Of a stretch of 18,166 bases of DNA, positions 15,337 through 18,166 are shown in pieces (the first letter of the stretch is position 1; each line of letters starts with the position of its first letter). Under the pieces are notes generated by a model. It made no database searches. It saw only the letters and a list, made by a program, of their open reading frames with translations, and was not told where the DNA came from. The stretch is from Gammaproteobacteria bacterium. Its GTDB lineage: Bacteria; Pseudomonadota; Gammaproteobacteria; UBA12402. The stretch is taken from the NCBI GenBank assembly GCA_028282395.1, contig JANQHY010000254.1, positions 1-18,166 on the forward strand, read 5' to 3'. Both the position numbers and the translations under genes were made by a program.

Positions 15337-17442
15337 ATGTTAAAGCATGTTAAGAAAACGTTTCAGTATGGTCATCATGAAGTGACACTGGAAGTTGGTG
15401 AGATTGCCAGACAAGCCTCAGCGGCAGTGATGGTAGATATGGCAGGCACAGTGGTCCTGGTTACCTGTGTAGCGCGTAAAGAGGCAGATGAAAGCAAAAA
15501 CTTCTTCCCATTAGTTGTTAACTATCAGGAAAAAAGTTATGCGGCGGGCCGTATTCCTGGCGGCTATTTTCGTCGTGAAGGTCGTCCGAGTGAGCAGGAG
15601 ACCCTGCTGTCGCGCTTGATTGATCGACCACTACGTCCGCTATTCCCTGATAACTTTAAAAATGAGGTGCAGGTGATTGCGACGGTAATGTCACTCAACC
15701 CTGAAGTATCAGCAGATATTCCAGCAATGATAGGTGCTTCAGCAGCGGTAACGCTTTCCGGCGTGCCATTTGCTGGGCCAATTGCTGGCGCTCGTGTTGC
15801 TTATCAGGATGGTGAATTTCTTCTTAATCCTAGCAATGATGAGCTAGAAGGCTCACAGTTGAACCTGGTTGTTGCAGGTACCGAGAGTGCGGTCTTGATG
15901 GTTGAGTCGGCAGCAAAAGAGCTGCCTGAAGAGACAATGCTTGATGCGGTTATATTTGGCCATCAACATATGCAGGTTGTGATCAATGCCATCAATGAGA
16001 TGAAAACCGAAGCAGGAACAGTAGATTGGGAACTGGCACCGGTTGTTGAGAATAGCGAGTTACAGCAAGCGTTGACTGGGCTAGTTGAAGGCGATCTACG
16101 CCAAGCGTATCAAATCTCTGAAAAGATGGCGCGTTATGAACAGATTGAGACACTGCGTTCTCGTGCAGTGGAAGCACTCGCAGCAAATGAGGAAGAGCAA
16201 GAGAAGCCGAATGAATCAGAAGTATTAGATGCGTTTGCGAAATTAGAGAAACAGATCGTACGGCGTCAAGTATTGGATGGTGGAGTGCGTATTGATGGTC
16301 GTGATACCCGTACAGTGCGGCCAATTAGTATCCGTACCGGCATATTACCACGGACACATGGTTCAGCGCTGTTTACTCGTGGTGAAACACAGGCGATTGT
16401 CACCGTGACGATGGGTTCGAGCCGTGATGCGCAAAAGATCGATGCCCTCGAGGGTGAGCGTCAAGAGCAGTTTATGCTGCACTACAACTTTCTTCCTTAC
16501 TGTGTTGGCGAGACGGGTATGGTTGGGAGTCCAAAACGGCGTGAAATTGGTCATGGCTATCTGGCAAAACGCGCAGTACAAGCGGTTTTACCGACTGAAG
16601 AAGAGTTCCCTTACGTCTTACGGATTGTCTCTGAAATTACTGAATCCAACGGCTCTAGCTCTATGGCAACTATCTGTGGTTCGAGTTTGGCGTTAATGGA
16701 CGCAGGAATTCCGGTTGCTTCCCCAGTAGCGGGAATTGCAATGGGGTTAATTAAAGAGGATGACTGTTTTGCAGTACTGACAGATATTCTCGGCGATGAA
16801 GATCATCTTGGTGATATGGATTTTAAAGTTGCTGGAACACGCAAAGGTGTGACGGCACTGCAGATGGATATTAAGATCAGCGGAATTAATCGACAAATTA
16901 TGCACAGTGCACTGGAGCAAGCAAAAGAGGGAAGACTATTTATTCTCGATGAGATGGAGCGCGCTATTGATAAACCGCGTGAAGAAATTTCTGAATTTGC
17001 ACCAAGAATTAGCACGTTCAAAATTCCAAGTAATAAGATCCGTGATGTGATTGGAAAAGGCGGTGCAACCATTCGTGGTATTTGTGAATCAACTGGTGTC
17101 AACATTGATATTGAAGATGATGGCACTATCAAGGTTTTTGCCGTTGGTGCAGCAGCAGTTAATGCTGCTAGAGCACAAATTGATATGTTGATTGCTGATG
17201 TTGAAGTTGGCCAGTTCTATGAAGGACGGATTGAGAAGTTAATGGACTTTGGCGCTTTCGTTGAGCTTTTACCGGGTAAAAGTGGCTTCCTGCATATTTC
17301 ACAGATTTGTGAGAAGCGCCTGGAAAATATTGCTGATGAGTTGAGTGAAGGACAGGTAGTTCGTGTTAAAGTGGTGGAGATTGATCGCCAAGGACGTGTG
17401 CGTGTCAGTATGAAACCCTCAGTATTAGCTGCTGTCGAATAA
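15337..17442 (+). CDS. pnp: Polyribonucleotide nucleotidyltransferase (PNPase)
   Basis: PNPase degrades RNA 3' to 5' by phosphorolysis, releasing nucleoside diphosphates, and can add tails in reverse. It is a trimer and a usual partner of RNase E in the degradosome. The 701 residues show the full layout: first RNase PH domain ([30 protein letters not shown]), a helical linker, the second, catalytic RNase PH domain with the phosphate-binding ESNGSSSMA (Ser440-442) and [18 protein letters not shown] (Asp489, Asp495 and Lys497 match the E. coli catalytic residues), a KH domain from about 561 with the GKGG loop at 573-576, and an S1 domain from about 625 ([20 protein letters not shown]). It ends soon after S1, lacking the alanine/glutamate-rich tail of E. 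coli PNPase (711). The ribosome binding site is weak (AAGAGAGA, 15323-15330). In E. coli, pnp is autoregulated through its leader. Here the leader is only 67 bases but holds the terminator and competing hairpin. Confidence 0.98.
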   Translation: MLKHVKKTFQYGHHEVTLEVGEIARQASAAVMVDMAGTVVLVTCVARKEADESKNFFPLVVNYQEKSYAAGRIPGGYFRREGRPSEQETLLSRLIDRPLRPLFPDNFKNEVQVIATVMSLNPEVSADIPAMIGASAAVTLSGVPFAGPIAGARVAYQDGEFLLNPSNDELEGSQLNLVVAGTESAVLMVESAAKELPEETMLDAVIFGHQHMQVVINAINEMKTEAGTVDWELAPVVENSELQQALTGLVEGDLRQAYQISEKMARYEQIETLRSRAVEALAANEEEQEKPNESEVLDAFAKLEKQIVRRQVLDGGVRIDGRDTRTVRPISIRTGILPRTHGSALFTRGETQAIVTVTMGSSRDAQKIDALEGERQEQFMLHYNFLPYCVGETGMVGSPKRREIGHGYLAKRAVQAVLPTEEEFPYVLRIVSEITESNGSSSMATICGSSLALMDAGIPVASPVAGIAMGLIKEDDCFAVLTDILGDEDHLGDMDFKVAGTRKGVTALQMDIKISGINRQIMHSALEQAKEGRLFILDEMERAIDKPREEISEFAPRISTFKIPSNKIRDVIGKGGATIRGICESTGVNIDIEDDGTIKVFAVGAAAVNAARAQIDMLIADVEVGQFYEGRIEKLMDFGAFVELLPGKSGFLHISQICEKRLENIADELSEGQVVRVKVVEIDRQGRVRVSMKPSVLAAVE

Positions 17443-17468
17443 CGCAACTTTTTCTTTTCTTATTTCTG

Positions 17469-17494
17469 TGTGGGGGTCGTTGCCGACCCCCACA
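17469..17494 (+). terminator. Perfect GC-rich hairpin after pnp
   Basis: TGTGGGGGTCG (17469-17479), loop TTGC, CGACCCCCACA (17484-17494) form a perfect 11-bp stem, starting 26 bases after the pnp stop. A T-rich tract (17446-17465) lies before it rather than after, and TACTAATCTCTT follows, so it is not a canonical intrinsic terminator. It probably marks or protects the 3' end of the pnp mRNA. Confidence 0.55.
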
Positions 17495-17700
17495 TACTAA
17501 TCTCTTATCTTGGTTGCAGTACCCCGTTTATTCTGCAACTCCAATACTTCCTTGTTCTGCATCCACTGTCATCAGGTGAATTTCACCCTTCACGCGACGA
17601 CGGGGTATTGGTGCTGCAGTGGTTCCTTATCGCAGGCGACAACTGTATATTTCAACAACGTTTGTTTACGGAGAGGGGGATTATTTTTTAGTAGCAGTAA
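17495..17700. other. Non-coding, inverted-repeat-rich region between pnp and hinT
   Basis: I see no convincing gene in these 206 bases. They contain several inverted repeats: GTTGCAG (17513-17519) with CTGCAAC (17533-17539); TACCCCGT (17520-17527) with ACGGGGTA (17600-17607); and a compact odd palindrome GGTGAA-T-TTCACC (17575-17587). The first two compete, because TGCAG next to TACCCCGT could also pair with CTGCA at 17614-17618. GC is higher than in the other spacers. It could be a structured 3' region shared by the convergent transcripts, a small RNA, or the relic of a repeat element. Confidence 0.4.
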
Positions 17701-18051
17701 TCATCCTGGTGGCCAGGTCATCTGTCTACCACCGAGGAGATGAAGATGGATATGGTAAACCTCTTGGCCAGCACCTGCTTGACAGTTGATGACACTGCGA
17801 TAGCCGCTGTCGGCAATACCGAGCTCAGTCGCCAGATGTTTGGCAGTCTGTAGTAATTTTCCCATTAATTCAACATCTTGTGGGGTCATTTCGTTCAGGC
17901 TGGCAATATGTTTTTTTGGGATAATTAATTTATGAATGGGCGCTTGGGGGTTAATATCATCAAAAGCAATCAGCTGTTCATCCTCGTGGATGATAGTTGC
18001 TGGAATCGTCTGATCGATAATTTTACAGAATAGACAGTTTGACGCTGACAT
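17701..18051 (-). CDS. hinT: HINT-family histidine triad purine nucleoside phosphoramidase
   Basis: HINT proteins are small dimeric cytoplasmic enzymes that hydrolyse adenosine 5'-phosphoramidates and aminoacyl-adenylates. The 116-residue product carries the signature HIHLHLLGG, with the triad His100, His102 and His104 (His102 the expected nucleophile), plus INPQAPIHKLIIPKKHI, the N-terminal CxxC pair of many family members (Cys6, Cys9) and Trp113 near the end. It is close in length to E. coli HinT (119). The frame is open further upstream to 18102, but ATG 18051 is chosen because AAGGAG lies 9 bases before it and family similarity begins at SASNCLFCKII. It is convergent with pnp and is not part of the ribosomal operon. 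The gene symbol rests on family membership; a general HIT-protein name would also be fair. Confidence 0.93.
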   Translation of the reverse strand: MSASNCLFCKIIDQTIPATIIHEDEQLIAFDDINPQAPIHKLIIPKKHIASLNEMTPQDVELMGKLLQTAKHLATELGIADSGYRSVINCQAGAGQEVYHIHLHLLGGRQMTWPPG

Positions 18052-18060
18052 AGGGTAATT

Positions 18061-18066
18061 CTCCTT
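18061..18066 (-). promoter_or_regulatory. Ribosome binding site that fixes the hinT start
   Basis: On the minus strand AAGGAG lies 9 bases upstream of ATG 18051. No comparable site precedes the alternative upstream start at 18102. Confidence 0.8.
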
Positions 18067-18166
18067 GATTTTAGCATAGCTTTGTTTTAGTTTAACAACC
18101 ATTGTGAAGTTAGAAAATAGATAACCATGAGCTTTATTAATATTTCTGCCTATAGGTTTGTGACAC
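18067..18166. other. Upstream region of hinT
   Basis: These AT-rich bases should hold the hinT promoter, but I cannot assign one. The nearest -10-like boxes (TAAAAT at 18073-18068 and TATGCT at 18078-18073, minus strand) would start transcription inside the ribosome binding site. The window ends before any further gene is visible. Confidence 0.4.

Noticed and set aside
17470..17743. Two short plus-strand open frames (about 73 and 77 codons) after pnp
   Set aside because: They overlap each other and the inverted repeats. One starts inside the perfect hairpin and the other runs into hinT antisense. Neither product resembles a known protein, and I see no good ribosome binding site.
18068..18098. 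TTGTTA - 19 bp - TAAAAT as the hinT promoter (minus strand)
   Set aside because: Transcription would start within the AAGGAG ribosome binding site, which would leave no usable leader.
18052..18102. Longer N-terminus for hinT starting at 18102
   Set aside because: The extra 17 residues have no counterpart in the family, while a strong AAGGAG lies 9 bases before the internal ATG 18051.

Overview
The window looks like a gammaproteobacterial chromosome. It carries the conserved translation/RNA-decay cluster infB - rbfA - truB - rpsO - pnp on the plus strand, and a HINT-family histidine-triad gene converges on pnp from the other strand. The encoded proteins resemble their Escherichia coli counterparts over their full lengths. 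I cannot place the genus from sequence alone. The moderate GC of the housekeeping genes (hand counts of single 60-base lines: 48% in truB, 45% in pnp), together with a huge AT-rich, Asn/Lys/Asp/Ser-rich solenoid-like protein, fits a host-associated or intracellular lineage (Legionella/Coxiella-like), but that is inference.

Layout. 1-552: 3' end of infB. 605-952: rbfA. 972-1901: truB. 1902-2204: AT-rich spacer with a good sigma70-type promoter (TTGCAA, 17 bp, TATAAT). 2205-14693: one uninterrupted 4162-codon gene for a giant protein I do not recognise. 14694-14990: spacer with a new promoter and a strongly structured rpsO leader. 14991-15269: rpsO. 15270-15336: short spacer with two mutually exclusive hairpins, one of them an intrinsic terminator. 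15337-17442: pnp. 17443-17700: non-coding, with a perfect 11-bp hairpin and further inverted repeats. 17701-18051, minus strand: hinT. 18052-18166: hinT ribosome binding site and upstream DNA.

The housekeeping genes work together: IF2 starts translation, RbfA matures the 30S subunit, TruB makes pseudouridine 55 in tRNA, S15 is an early 30S assembly protein and PNPase degrades RNA. In most gammaproteobacteria truB is followed closely by rpsO. Here about 13 kb separates them, almost all of it the giant gene.

The giant gene is the notable object. It has its own promoter, lower GC than its neighbours (30% and 35% in two sampled lines), many AGA/ATA/AAT codons, no signal peptide, no evident membrane segment and no enzyme motif I can identify. 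It appears to be a very long alpha-helical repeat protein of roughly 460 kDa. It has a first repeat type in the N-terminal half (consensus G-x-[IL]-[ST]-x-x-x-A-x-x-[IL]-L-x-x-[LC]), a short 17/18-residue tandem repeat near residue 2350, an Asp/Asn/Ser-rich linker (about residues 2746-2905), a second HEAT-like repeat type (about residues 3036-3710) and a polar, probably disordered tail. A scaffold or a secreted host-interacting protein are both possible; nothing in the sequence proves either.

I saw no tRNA, rRNA, CRISPR array, insertion sequence, integrase or phage gene in the window.
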